From: an uncultured Clostridia bacterium
GTDB taxonomy: Bacteria > Bacillota > Clostridia > Christensenellales > Aristaeellaceae
Assembly (NCBI GenBank): GCA_934647165.1
Contig: CAKUFA010000002.1
Location: 62,001 to 126,000, forward strand
Length of the DNA: 64,000 nt
Direction of reading: 5' to 3'
Positions 42,777 to 50,206 of this stretch are shown in pieces. Position numbers and translations under genes: made by a program. The first letter of the stretch is position 1, and every line of letters begins with the position of its first letter. The notes under the pieces are model-generated. The model was not told the origin of the DNA. It was given only the letters and a program-made list of their open reading frames with translations, and searched no databases.

Positions 42777-43344
42777 GATAACTTCGACAACCTGCGTGCT
42801 AAGAATGAGGATGGTGCGCTGAAGCTGGACTTCCGCCCTAAGGCTTACGATGCGGAAGATTACGCCTCCTGAGGACGAGTACTATGAGCGTGCTGCGGAC
42901 TGGATGGGCAACTGGGGCGAAGCCGTAGACATGTGGGCGCTGGATGGCATCTCCTACTGCAAGTATCTGACCATCCGCGTGAAAGGCGCTGAGGGCGGCG
43001 AAGAAAACAAGCTCATCATGGACTGGCATCCCGAAGACAGCAAGTTCTACGCGGCCCGCTTCAGCGATCTGGTGCTGGCGGACGGCAGCCATCCTGTAAT
43101 TACCACCGAATGGCAGGATCGGAAGATTGACCTGGAAGCCTCCGGTTTCCCGGGTATGACCAACGCCATGCACATCCGCGCGTTTGCCAAGTGCGTCATC
43201 TGGCTGGATGAAATCACCTTCTTCGATGCGGTTGCACCCGTGGACAGCACCAGCAGCGAAACGATTCTGGCTGGCCTGACTGCGCCCGAAACCGGTAAGC
43301 CTGCCTCCCTGCCTATCAAGGACTATGTGGTGGAACTGCAATAA
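42777..43344 (+). pseudogene. 3' fragment of an unknown, probably carbohydrate-binding protein
   Basis: The first 70 bp read DNFDNLRAKNEDGALKLDF and end at a stop; after a one-base shift the frame continues from about 42850 as PPEDEYYERAADWMGNWGEA to a stop at 43344. The last 130 residues have a beta-sandwich look, with KYLTIRVKG, TTEWQDRKIDL and KCVIWLDEITFFDA, as in carbohydrate-binding domains attached to glycosidases. There is no start or ribosome site. Its truncated 5' end abuts the truncated 5' end of the opposite-strand pseudogene, so one deletion probably removed both along with the divergent promoters. Confidence 0.7.
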
Positions 43345-43350
43345 TATCTC

Positions 43351-43358
43351 AAACGTTT
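43351..43358. promoter_or_regulatory. Palindrome typical of a LacI-family operator
   Basis: AAACGTTT with central CG, flanked by TC and TC, about 140 bp upstream of the LacI-type gene. Such cores are common in operators of this family. A single short palindrome is weak evidence. Confidence 0.35.
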
Positions 43359-43362
43359 TCCC

Positions 43363-43396
43363 GGGAGGCAGCCGCGGCTGCCCCCCTTCCTTTTTT
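43363..43396 (+). terminator. Terminator of the truncated fragment
   Basis: GGGAGGCAGCC (43363-43373) pairs with GGCTGCC-c-CCC (43376-43386), followed by TTCCTTTTTT. Confidence 0.8.
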
Positions 43397-43496
43397 GTTT
43401 GCAGGGGTTGCATTCGCCTGCAAAAACATGTACGCTAATAAGCCAATGGCCGCACGAACCGGCCTGAGGCGGTAAATAGGAAATGCGAGGAAGCCA

Positions 43497-44513
43497 ATGG
43501 TCACACTAAAGGACATTGCTGCTGAAGCAGGCGTCAGCAGCACCACGGTGTCCAATGTGGTGCGTAATCGAAAGAGCCGTGTTTCCGAAAAGCAGCTTGC
43601 AAAAATTTGGGAAATTATTGAACGGGAGCATTCTGTCCCCAGCATGTCGGCACGTTCGCTGGCGAAGGATCAGTCCAACATCATTGCCATGGTCACCTAC
43701 ATCACGCCGCGAACCACAGGCAGCACAGTGGACGACCCTTTCATGAGCGTTATTGCCGCAAGCATTGAGCAGCGAACCCGCGAGGAAGGCTATTACCTGA
43801 TGATTCGCTCCGCGGAAACGGTGGATGCTCTGGAATCCCTGATCCACAGCTGGCGGCTTGCCGGACTTATCATGACGGGGCTGTATCAGGACTCCTTCTT
43901 TGAAGCGGCGGTGCATCTGGGGATTCCTTTCGTGCTCATTGACAGTTATGTCAATGATCCGGACGTATGCAGCGTAGGCTTGGAGGATGAGAAGGGCGGC
44001 TACATTGCCACCAAGCACCTGCTGGAGAACGGACACCGCACCATTGCGTTCGCATCTCCCACGGTGCAGCCCGGCGGCGTGCTGGATTTGCGACTGCAAG
44101 GCTATCGCCGGGCGCTGGCGGAATATGGGATTCCCTTTGACCCTTCGCTGGTTTTCATGCAGGAGATCTCCGTGCAGGAAGGCAAACGCCTTGGGCATCA
44201 GCTTAGCCAGCGGCCGGAAATCACAGGCATTTTCGCTTCGGCGGATATTCTGGCGGCGGGCATTATGTCCGGCCTGGATGAATGCGGATTGAGCGTCCCA
44301 CGGGATAAATCCATTGTCGGCTTTGATGACCATTATCTTTCCCAACTGACGATTCCTGGATTGACGACGATCCATCAGGATTCCGAACAAAAGGGTATCC
44401 TTGCCACGGATATGATTCTTGCGCAGCTTCAAAACGAGCCCATCGCGGAAAAAAAGGTGATTCTGCCTGTGCGCCTGGTGGAAAGAAACAGCGTGCGGAG
44501 AATCAAATCATAA
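43497..44513 (+). CDS. LacI family transcriptional regulator
   Basis: A 338-residue repressor. The helix-turn-helix and hinge are LKDIAAEAGVSSTTVSNVVRNR (3-24) and the hinge helix near 50 (SARSLAKDQSNIIAMV). Residues 60-338 form the periplasmic-binding-like sensor, with GLIMTGLYQDS and GIFASADILAAGIMSGL and the ending SIVGFDDHYLSQLTIPGLTT. It lies between the decayed phosphorylase locus and a terminator. It very likely controlled that locus and may now lack a target here. GAGGA precedes the ATG. Confidence 0.92.
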   Translation: MVTLKDIAAEAGVSSTTVSNVVRNRKSRVSEKQLAKIWEIIEREHSVPSMSARSLAKDQSNIIAMVTYITPRTTGSTVDDPFMSVIAASIEQRTREEGYYLMIRSAETVDALESLIHSWRLAGLIMTGLYQDSFFEAAVHLGIPFVLIDSYVNDPDVCSVGLEDEKGGYIATKHLLENGHRTIAFASPTVQPGGVLDLRLQGYRRALAEYGIPFDPSLVFMQEISVQEGKRLGHQLSQRPEITGIFASADILAAGIMSGLDECGLSVPRDKSIVGFDDHYLSQLTIPGLTTIHQDSEQKGILATDMILAQLQNEPIAEKKVILPVRLVERNSVRRIKS

Positions 44514-44659
44514 CGATTGCGGCCGTGCATCGGCAATGCGCATGAAATGCAGAAGGCGAGTTTTATCCCATGGCGAGGGAAGCATAAGTTGCTTTTTGGC
44601 CAAAAGGCGGGAGCAAAACGGTACTGCTCTCGCGGCGCCGAAAGCTTTGCAATAAAATG

Positions 44660-44702
44660 AAGCGCCATTGCAGGAGGAAAGTCCTTTCCTGCAATGGCGC
44701 TT
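44660..44702. terminator. Shared terminator, 16-bp stem
   Basis: 44660-44675 pairs perfectly with 44687-44702 (core GCGCCATTGCAGGA). It lies between the convergent LacI-type and DUF2142-like genes. Confidence 0.85.
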
Positions 44703-44742
44703 TTGCGTCAATCAGGGAAAGCTGCCGCGCAAAGGCGACGCT

Positions 44743-46704
44743 TTAGCCAAAGAATTGCACGCATACCAGCTGCCATGCTGTGCCGGCAAGCACAATCAGG
44801 TTCAGCAGGCCGAAGCACATGGTCCAGCCGTCTTTTTTCATGCGGTTATGCACGCCTTCAGGGGAAAGCAGCATCATCAGCAGGGGCATCACAGGCAGCA
44901 GGTAGCGGGCCTGCACGCCGCTGAAATCATTTGTACCCACAGGCGAGAAGGCCACGTACATGGTGGTGAACACCATGCCGACCACCATGCCTGCGATGAT
45001 CAGCATAGCCAGGCGCAGCTTCCAGTTCAGCCGCTGCTTCAGCTCCGGATCATGATCCGTGAAAACAGTGAAGAACATCAGCCCCAGGCTGAGCCAGTTC
45101 AGCGTGCCGCTGCAAGAGCCGATGTATCCCCACAGCGTGCGGCTGTTGGTGAGGAAATAGTCACCGAAGGAACGGAAGATGGTGGAGAAGAAGTAGCCAA
45201 GATAGGTCAGCGGATGATGGAGGATGAAAGCGATTTGTGCGCTGCTGTCCGCGCCGGGGCCGCGGTTGTCCTGCAAGGCGATGTTGCCGCCTGCCACATT
45301 GAACACCATGGCCAGCACAACGCCTGCCATGCACACCATGGCCAGCAGCTTGAATGCTGTGCGCTGGCCGCCGGAAGCAAACTTCCTGCGCGGCAGAAGG
45401 AGTACAAGCAGCAGCAGGGGGATGTACACAATCTTTGTCATGGAGCCGACCACAAAGCACAGCAGAATACCCAGCGCGCGCTGCCAGGAAAGCGGCGTTT
45501 CGCGATCCAGCATGGCGTCTACCGCAAGGGCGATGCCCAAATAGCACAGGGCGGTTCCGGTGGCGTCATAGGTGACGCTGCACGCCTGATACATGGCCGA
45601 AGGCATCAGCGTTGCGCAGGCCATTACCATCTTGAAACGGCGCAGCGCTTTGACAGCGAAGAAGCAGACGATGACGTAGAGCAGCATGTTGGCCATGCGT
45701 GCGGCGATGAACTGCAAATGCATGGGCAAGCCCAAAGCACGTGCCAGGCGAATGCCTGCCGCCATGACCACATAGCTGGTGTCGGAGAACGACCAGGTGA
45801 TTTCCTCGGGCGTTGCATCCTCCGCCAGGGCGGCCTCATCCATTTGGCGGATGAGCGCATTTTCATCCCGCAAAGTGTCCAACCGATGGGTGACAAGGTT
45901 GTTTTCATTCATACTCCAGGACAGCGCGCCCATCAGCGTGGCCGCATGCGGCACCTCCACCTTGGGCCAGGTGCTCAGCAGGAAAGCGCGCACAGAGTGC
46001 ACCTCGTCATCAAAGCAGATGGTGACGTTGACAGGCAGAGCAATGCTGAGGAACAGTCCCATGCACAGCGCCACGCACAGAAACGCCAGCTCCTGCCGCT
46101 TGCCCATGGCCTTGCGAAAGGCGATGAGCAGATAGGCGCATGCGGAAACGAGGCCGAAGAGCAGCATGCGGTTCCAGTTGAGCACCACCTCATTGTGCAC
46201 CTGCGCACCCTCAATGGTTACCCCCATGGGGAACGTGACGGACAGCGCCGTGACTTCCCGGTCAATGAGTACGGAGTCTTCAGGGAGCGAATCCAGGAAA
46301 ACGGAAGTCACCTGCGTTTCGCTGCCATCGGCAAGGGTGCAGCGCACGGTGTAGCGCTGGCTGGCTGCAACGGATCCTTCCAGTGTCAGCTCGTGCACAA
46401 AGCCGGTGTAGGGAATATACAGCGCCTGGCTGTCGTCGCTGACAGCAAACAGCGCAGCGGCAAATTCCGCATCCGCGTAGGATTCGGTATCCTCATCTTC
46501 GGCTGTATCTTCATAGGGGTCGTAAAGCGCTTCGCCGCTTTCCGCGTCCACCAGTGAAAAGGTCATGCTGTCCAGCGTATGCAATCCGGTGTTTTGTGCG
46601 TCCAGCCGCAGCAGCGGCAGCTGGCACAGCGCTTCCAGCGCAAACATGGCGGCAAGGACCACAATGGGCAGCATCACCCATTTCAAAACAGTGTGCTTAC
46701 GCAT
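44743..46704 (-). CDS. Large membrane protein, DUF2142/glycosyltransferase-like (653 aa)
   Basis: A polytopic membrane protein with about twelve helices. The N-terminal helix is followed by a 200-residue outer domain (about 40-240), then a block of helices with CFDDEVHSVRAFLLSTWP in an outer loop near 270, an acidic pattern typical of lipid-linked-sugar GT-C enzymes, and MPSAMYQACSVTYDATGTAL. This matches the DUF2142 type found in cell-surface polysaccharide loci. The substrate is unknown. Start 46704 has AAGGAG upstream and overlaps the preceding gene by 8 bp, so the two are translated together. Confidence 0.7.
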   Translation of the reverse strand: MRKHTVLKWVMLPIVVLAAMFALEALCQLPLLRLDAQNTGLHTLDSMTFSLVDAESGEALYDPYEDTAEDEDTESYADAEFAAALFAVSDDSQALYIPYTGFVHELTLEGSVAASQRYTVRCTLADGSETQVTSVFLDSLPEDSVLIDREVTALSVTFPMGVTIEGAQVHNEVVLNWNRMLLFGLVSACAYLLIAFRKAMGKRQELAFLCVALCMGLFLSIALPVNVTICFDDEVHSVRAFLLSTWPKVEVPHAATLMGALSWSMNENNLVTHRLDTLRDENALIRQMDEAALAEDATPEEITWSFSDTSYVVMAAGIRLARALGLPMHLQFIAARMANMLLYVIVCFFAVKALRRFKMVMACATLMPSAMYQACSVTYDATGTALCYLGIALAVDAMLDRETPLSWQRALGILLCFVVGSMTKIVYIPLLLLVLLLPRRKFASGGQRTAFKLLAMVCMAGVVLAMVFNVAGGNIALQDNRGPGADSSAQIAFILHHPLTYLGYFFSTIFRSFGDYFLTNSRTLWGYIGSCSGTLNWLSLGLMFFTVFTDHDPELKQRLNWKLRLAMLIIAGMVVGMVFTTMYVAFSPVGTNDFSGVQARYLLPVMPLLMMLLSPEGVHNRMKKDGWTMCFGLLNLIVLAGTAWQLVCVQFFG

Positions 46705-47341
46705 GGCGGCGCTCCTTTCTTCCGGCGAGGGGCAGGCAGGCAACAAAGCACAGCGCCACCAACCAGCAGGTGAAAGCGGCCATGGTGCCGGGAACCGTAT
46801 TTTCATAGGTTAAACGGATGCACATGGCATTCGTGGAATCGCTTGTGCCGTCCGGCAGGGTGAGCACCGTGCCCTCTGCGGGCGCGTCAAGCTCGCCCAT
46901 GCGTACAGTGACGCCTTTTTGTTCCGTGCAGTTGGAGGAAACATGCAGCGTATAGCGCTTGCCTGCGCTGTTCCCGATGGCTTTGGGCAGCGTCAGGGTC
47001 ACATAGGCGTTGTTGCGCAATTCGCCAACGGGATAGTCTGCCGAGGCAAGCAGCGCGCCGTTTTCATCAAGCAGCCACAGGGTCAGCGTTCCGGCTTTGA
47101 CCTTTTTGCTGTAATTGGAGAACATCACGCTGACGGCGGCGAGGTTTTCTTCACCGGCAGTGAAGGACTGGGATGCGCCCTGCTCCGTCAGCATACCAAT
47201 GCCCTTCTGGTGCTTGGCAATGAGCGAAGTCTCTGTCTGCCGAACCTGCGCATCCTGAAACAGGCCGACGGTACCCAGCGCGGAAAAAATGAGCGCCATT
47301 GCCAAAAGAAAAATCCTGGCACGGGTGAAAAATGACTGCAT
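46697..47341 (-). CDS. Bitopic membrane protein with outer beta domain, partner of the DUF2142-like protein
   Basis: A 214-residue protein I do not recognise. It has an N-terminal helix (8-28), an outer beta-rich domain of about 150 residues with FTAGEENLAAVSVMFSNYSK and AGTLTLWLLDENGALLASAD, and a C-terminal helix (186-206) followed by a basic tail. The outer domain resembles the first outer domain of the next protein in size and pattern (both end in short acidic and Thr-rich strands), which suggests a complex or a shared origin. AAAGGAG precedes the ATG. Confidence 0.65.
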   Translation of the reverse strand: MQSFFTRARIFLLAMALIFSALGTVGLFQDAQVRQTETSLIAKHQKGIGMLTEQGASQSFTAGEENLAAVSVMFSNYSKKVKAGTLTLWLLDENGALLASADYPVGELRNNAYVTLTLPKAIGNSAGKRYTLHVSSNCTEQKGVTVRMGELDAPAEGTVLTLPDGTSDSTNAMCIRLTYENTVPGTMAAFTCWLVALCFVACLPLAGRKERRHA

Positions 47342-47408
47342 AAAGCGAACTCCTTTGGCGGAAAAATTCCTGGTGGAAAAGGCTGCGTAAAGGCTAAACC
47401 CAGCTTGC

Positions 47409-48515
47409 TCAGGCGGTCATGCCATCGAAAAGGTAGTACAATCCAACACATACCAGCACGCCGATGACAATCGCCAGCAGCACCCGCCACGGGCTTACCG
47501 GCGCCTGGCCGTCGCAGCGGCCTGTCTGCCCGTTGACCAGCACATGGTACGCCTTGTTCTTGAACTGAAAGCTGCTCAGATACATGGGCAGCAGCGTCAG
47601 CTTATAACGGGTGTTGCGATGGCGGGTGTTGAGCGAGGATACCTGCGCTTCGTCCGCATGGGAGAGAATGTCTGCCCGGGCCAGATCGCGCATGTGGTTC
47701 TCAATGCGCTTTTGCGCCTCACTCCAGCCTTCGGTGACCGATACGGCGGGCTTTTCCGCCGCAAAGCCGCTCAGGTATTCCGCCCGGTAACGGCGCAGTC
47801 CCTTCAGGTCATAGGGCTGCACGCGTTCCAGCAGGGATGCATCCAGCCGCTGGCTGCCGGGAATCACCACATCGTCAAAGCGATCCTCCACGTGGCCGAA
47901 GGCGGGCTCCCAACGGGTGCGCTGCTCACGGCGCATTTCCGTGGTTTGCTTGCCGTCCCGTTCTACGGTCACAGGCACCTCCACATAGTAGTGGTGCCCT
48001 GCCTGGCCCACATAGTCGCTTGCCGCCTCATCGTCATACGTCCAGTGGGGCAGATAGATTCCTGTGATTTTGCCCAAATGCGCCATTTTCTTGGCCTTGC
48101 CGGGGGCGAACAGCTTGCCCTTTAGCCATTTGCGGAAGGAGGCCACCGCTGCTTTCTGCCCTACGCGGAAAGGCAGCACGCTCTCCGGCCGGATACCGGC
48201 TTCGCTCTGATCCTCCAGCACATGGGGGCTGCCGCAGAACGCGCAGAAGGTTGCGCTGTCCTTTTCGCCGAGCACGGTTTGTGCGCCGCAGCTTTGGCAG
48301 CGGATCACGCGCTTTTTTTCACCCCAGTCCTGCTGGCGGGCGTTGGGGGCTGCGTTCAGGTCATATTCTTCCGGCGGGGTGGAGTCCTGCTCCACATGGC
48401 TGGTTGCACCGCAAAAAGGGCATTTCATGTCGCCACTTTCCGGATCCCATACGGGGCGCCCGCCGCATCCCGGGCAGGAAAAGGTCTCCGCTATTTGCCG
48501 CATTGCATCTGTCAT
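47409..48515 (-). CDS. Double zinc-ribbon membrane-anchored protein (368 aa)
   Basis: A conserved firmicute protein of unknown role. Two zinc ribbons start it: CPGCGGRPVW...CPFCGA (14-36) and CQSCGAQTVL...CAFCGS (about 73-99). A middle domain with GKITGIYLPHWTYDDEAASDY follows, then a single C-terminal helix (about 345-365). Proteins of this make-up are often annotated as TFIIB-type zinc-ribbon proteins and are suspected of binding misfolded or membrane-associated partners. It has its own strong promoter and probably heads the three-gene operon with the two membrane genes downstream. Confidence 0.8.
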   Translation of the reverse strand: MTDAMRQIAETFSCPGCGGRPVWDPESGDMKCPFCGATSHVEQDSTPPEEYDLNAAPNARQQDWGEKKRVIRCQSCGAQTVLGEKDSATFCAFCGSPHVLEDQSEAGIRPESVLPFRVGQKAAVASFRKWLKGKLFAPGKAKKMAHLGKITGIYLPHWTYDDEAASDYVGQAGHHYYVEVPVTVERDGKQTTEMRREQRTRWEPAFGHVEDRFDDVVIPGSQRLDASLLERVQPYDLKGLRRYRAEYLSGFAAEKPAVSVTEGWSEAQKRIENHMRDLARADILSHADEAQVSSLNTRHRNTRYKLTLLPMYLSSFQFKNKAYHVLVNGQTGRCDGQAPVSPWRVLLAIVIGVLVCVGLYYLFDGMTA

Positions 48516-48558
48516 TGGTGCATTCCTCCATTTTCATTTGTTCATGGAATGGACTTTC

Positions 48559-48587
48559 ATTATAGCATACTCCGCGCTGATGTGCAA
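48559..48587 (-). promoter_or_regulatory. Strong promoter of the zinc-ribbon operon
   Basis: Minus strand TTGCAC (48582-48587), 17 bp, TATAAT (48559-48564) with an extended TGC. Confidence 0.8.
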
Positions 48588-48645
48588 TTTTTGAAAACTG
48601 TGTTCATCATTCGGCGGAAAAGCGCCATTTCTCCCCCTTCGTCCC

Positions 48646-48674
48646 TTGCCTTGCGCTGCGCTTTGTGATACCAT
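48646..48674 (+). promoter_or_regulatory. Promoter of mtrB-pfkA
   Basis: TTGCCT (48646-48651), 17 bp, TACCAT (48669-48674) with TGA extension. The leader to the mtrB start is about 40 nt. I saw no run of GAG/TAG triplets in it that would make mtrB self-regulated. Confidence 0.6.
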
Positions 48675-48719
48675 GATGCGTAGATGCTCTTTTTATGGGC
48701 AAAGGAGGACAGATTGCCT

Positions 48720-48965
48720 ATGGCAGAGGAAAATGAGAGCCGGGATTTTGTGGTGGTGAAGGCGCTGGAGAACGGCGTGAATCTCATTGGCATGACTCGC
48801 GGACGGGACACCAGGCTGCTGCACACGGAAAAGCTTGATGCGGGGGAAGTGATTGTGGCGCAGTTCACCGAAAACACCTCCGCCATGAAAATTCGCGGAA
48901 AAGCACGTATTTACACAGCTTATGGCGTAGTAGAATCCGGCATGGAAACGGAAGAGAGGAGATAA
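48720..48965 (+). CDS. mtrB: Tryptophan RNA-binding attenuation protein (TRAP)
   Basis: An 81-residue match to Bacillus TRAP, the 11-subunit ring that binds tryptophan and then wraps RNA with repeated GAG or UAG triplets to shut off trp operons. DFVVVKALENGVNLIGMTRG and GEVIVAQFTENTSAMKIRG align along nearly the whole length. The RNA-contact residues Lys37, Lys56 and Arg58 of the Bacillus protein are present as Lys38, Lys57 and Arg59. Some tryptophan-pocket neighbours differ (His33 to Leu34, His51 to Asn52). The ATG at 48720 has AAAGGAGG upstream; an earlier in-frame start is unsupported. pfkA begins 6 bp after it. No trp genes are in the window. Confidence 0.92.
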   Translation: MAEENESRDFVVVKALENGVNLIGMTRGRDTRLLHTEKLDAGEVIVAQFTENTSAMKIRGKARIYTAYGVVESGMETEERR

Positions 48966-48971
48966 ACAATC

Positions 48972-50021
48972 ATGCGGAAAATCGGTGTATTAACCAGCGG
49001 CGGCGACAGCCCGGGCATGAATGCGGCAGTGATGGCCATTGCCCGAAGCGCCGCGCTTTACGGAATGCCATTGGTAGGCATCAAGCGGGGATACAACGGC
49101 CTGCTGCGCAAAAGCACCAATCTGCGCGATGATGTGATGGAGATGGTGCTTGACACCGTGCTGGACATTGCGGATCAGCCGGGTACCTATCTGCGCACAG
49201 CGCGGTGCGAGGAGTTTAAGGATCCCGCCTGGCGGGAGGTGGCCGTTAAAACCCTGCATGATCTGGAAATTGACGGCCTGGTGGTCATCGGCGGTGACGG
49301 CAGCTTTCAGGGCGCTATGCGGCTGTGCGAGCTGGGCATCCCCTGCATTGGCATTCCCGGCACCATTGACAACGATTTGCCCTACACGGAAATGACCCTG
49401 GGCTTTGAAACGGCTGTGGAGGTATGCACGGAAGCCGTGCGTTCCATCCGTGCCACCTCCCGCAGCCATGACCGCCCGGCTGTGGTGGAAGTGATGGGAC
49501 GCCATTGCGGCGACATTGCCCTCAAAACCGCCTGCGCGACGGGTGCGGAAATTGTTCTTGTGCCGGAGGTGCCCTGGAGCGTGGAACAGGCGGCTGCACG
49601 GCTGAACAAGCAGATTGCCAAGGGCAACACCCGCGCTACCATCGTTGTGGCGGAGGGCTGCTGGGAAGCCATGGCGCCTTTTGATATGTATACCTTCCTC
49701 AACAGCCACGGCAAAAAGTGCTATGAGGGCGAGCCGATTAGCGCGGTGCGCTTTGCCTCCATCATGAAGCGCATGTGCGGCATGGCGGAAGCGCGAGCCA
49801 CGGTGATTGGTTATACTCAGCGCGGTGCGGAGCCTGTGGCCAAGGACAGCGCCTTTGCCTTTGAGGCGGGCAACCTGGCCGTTCGTCTTTTGCGGGATGG
49901 CATCAGCAATCAGGTTATCGGCGTTCGGCAGGGGCGCGTCTTCTATATGCCCATTGCCGAGGCGCTGCAAGCCAAACGGGAATTCCGCCGAGATTTGTAC
50001 GATCTGGTTAATACATTGTGA
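48972..50021 (+). CDS. pfkA: ATP-dependent 6-phosphofructokinase
   Basis: Commits fructose 6-phosphate to glycolysis. The 349 residues show the glycine-rich LTSGGDSPGMNAA, the nucleotide motif VIGGDGSFQGA, and the catalytic stretch GIPGTIDNDLPYT with base Asp. Gly rather than Asp after GGD, and Gly rather than Lys before TIDND, mark an ATP enzyme and not a pyrophosphate one. Its neighbour mtrB shares a transcript, so both may vary together. A good terminator follows. Confidence 0.95.
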   Translation: MRKIGVLTSGGDSPGMNAAVMAIARSAALYGMPLVGIKRGYNGLLRKSTNLRDDVMEMVLDTVLDIADQPGTYLRTARCEEFKDPAWREVAVKTLHDLEIDGLVVIGGDGSFQGAMRLCELGIPCIGIPGTIDNDLPYTEMTLGFETAVEVCTEAVRSIRATSRSHDRPAVVEVMGRHCGDIALKTACATGAEIVLVPEVPWSVEQAAARLNKQIAKGNTRATIVVAEGCWEAMAPFDMYTFLNSHGKKCYEGEPISAVRFASIMKRMCGMAEARATVIGYTQRGAEPVAKDSAFAFEAGNLAVRLLRDGISNQVIGVRQGRVFYMPIAEALQAKREFRRDLYDLVNTL

Positions 50022-50034
50022 TGGCCAACTTTTT

Positions 50035-50075
50035 GCCCGGCGGACGGCGTGCAAGCGCTCTGCCGGGCCTTTTTG
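50035..50075 (+). terminator. Terminator of mtrB-pfkA
   Basis: GCCCGGC (50035-50041) pairs with GCCGGGC (50062-50068), followed by CTTTTTG. Confidence 0.8.
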
Positions 50076-50088
50076 CAGCTGAACAAAA

Positions 50089-50135
50089 GCTAAACATTCC
50101 CCTATCGTTGACAAAATGTTTAGCGTGCGTATAAT
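50089..50135 (+). promoter_or_regulatory. Promoter and operator of the isomerase-transketolase-kinase operon
   Basis: TTGACA (50108-50113), 16 bp, TATAAT (50130-50135). A perfect inverted repeat GCTAAACATT (50089-50098) and AATGTTTAGC (50115-50124) encloses the -35 box, with the right arm in the spacer. A dimeric repressor bound there would block polymerase. No regulator gene lies beside the operon. Confidence 0.8.
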
Positions 50136-50206
50136 GGAAAACAGAAGAACAGGCGGCGGGAAAAGCGGACGCGCCGTGCCCGTTTGCCCGAAAGGAGAAA
50201 AAAATC

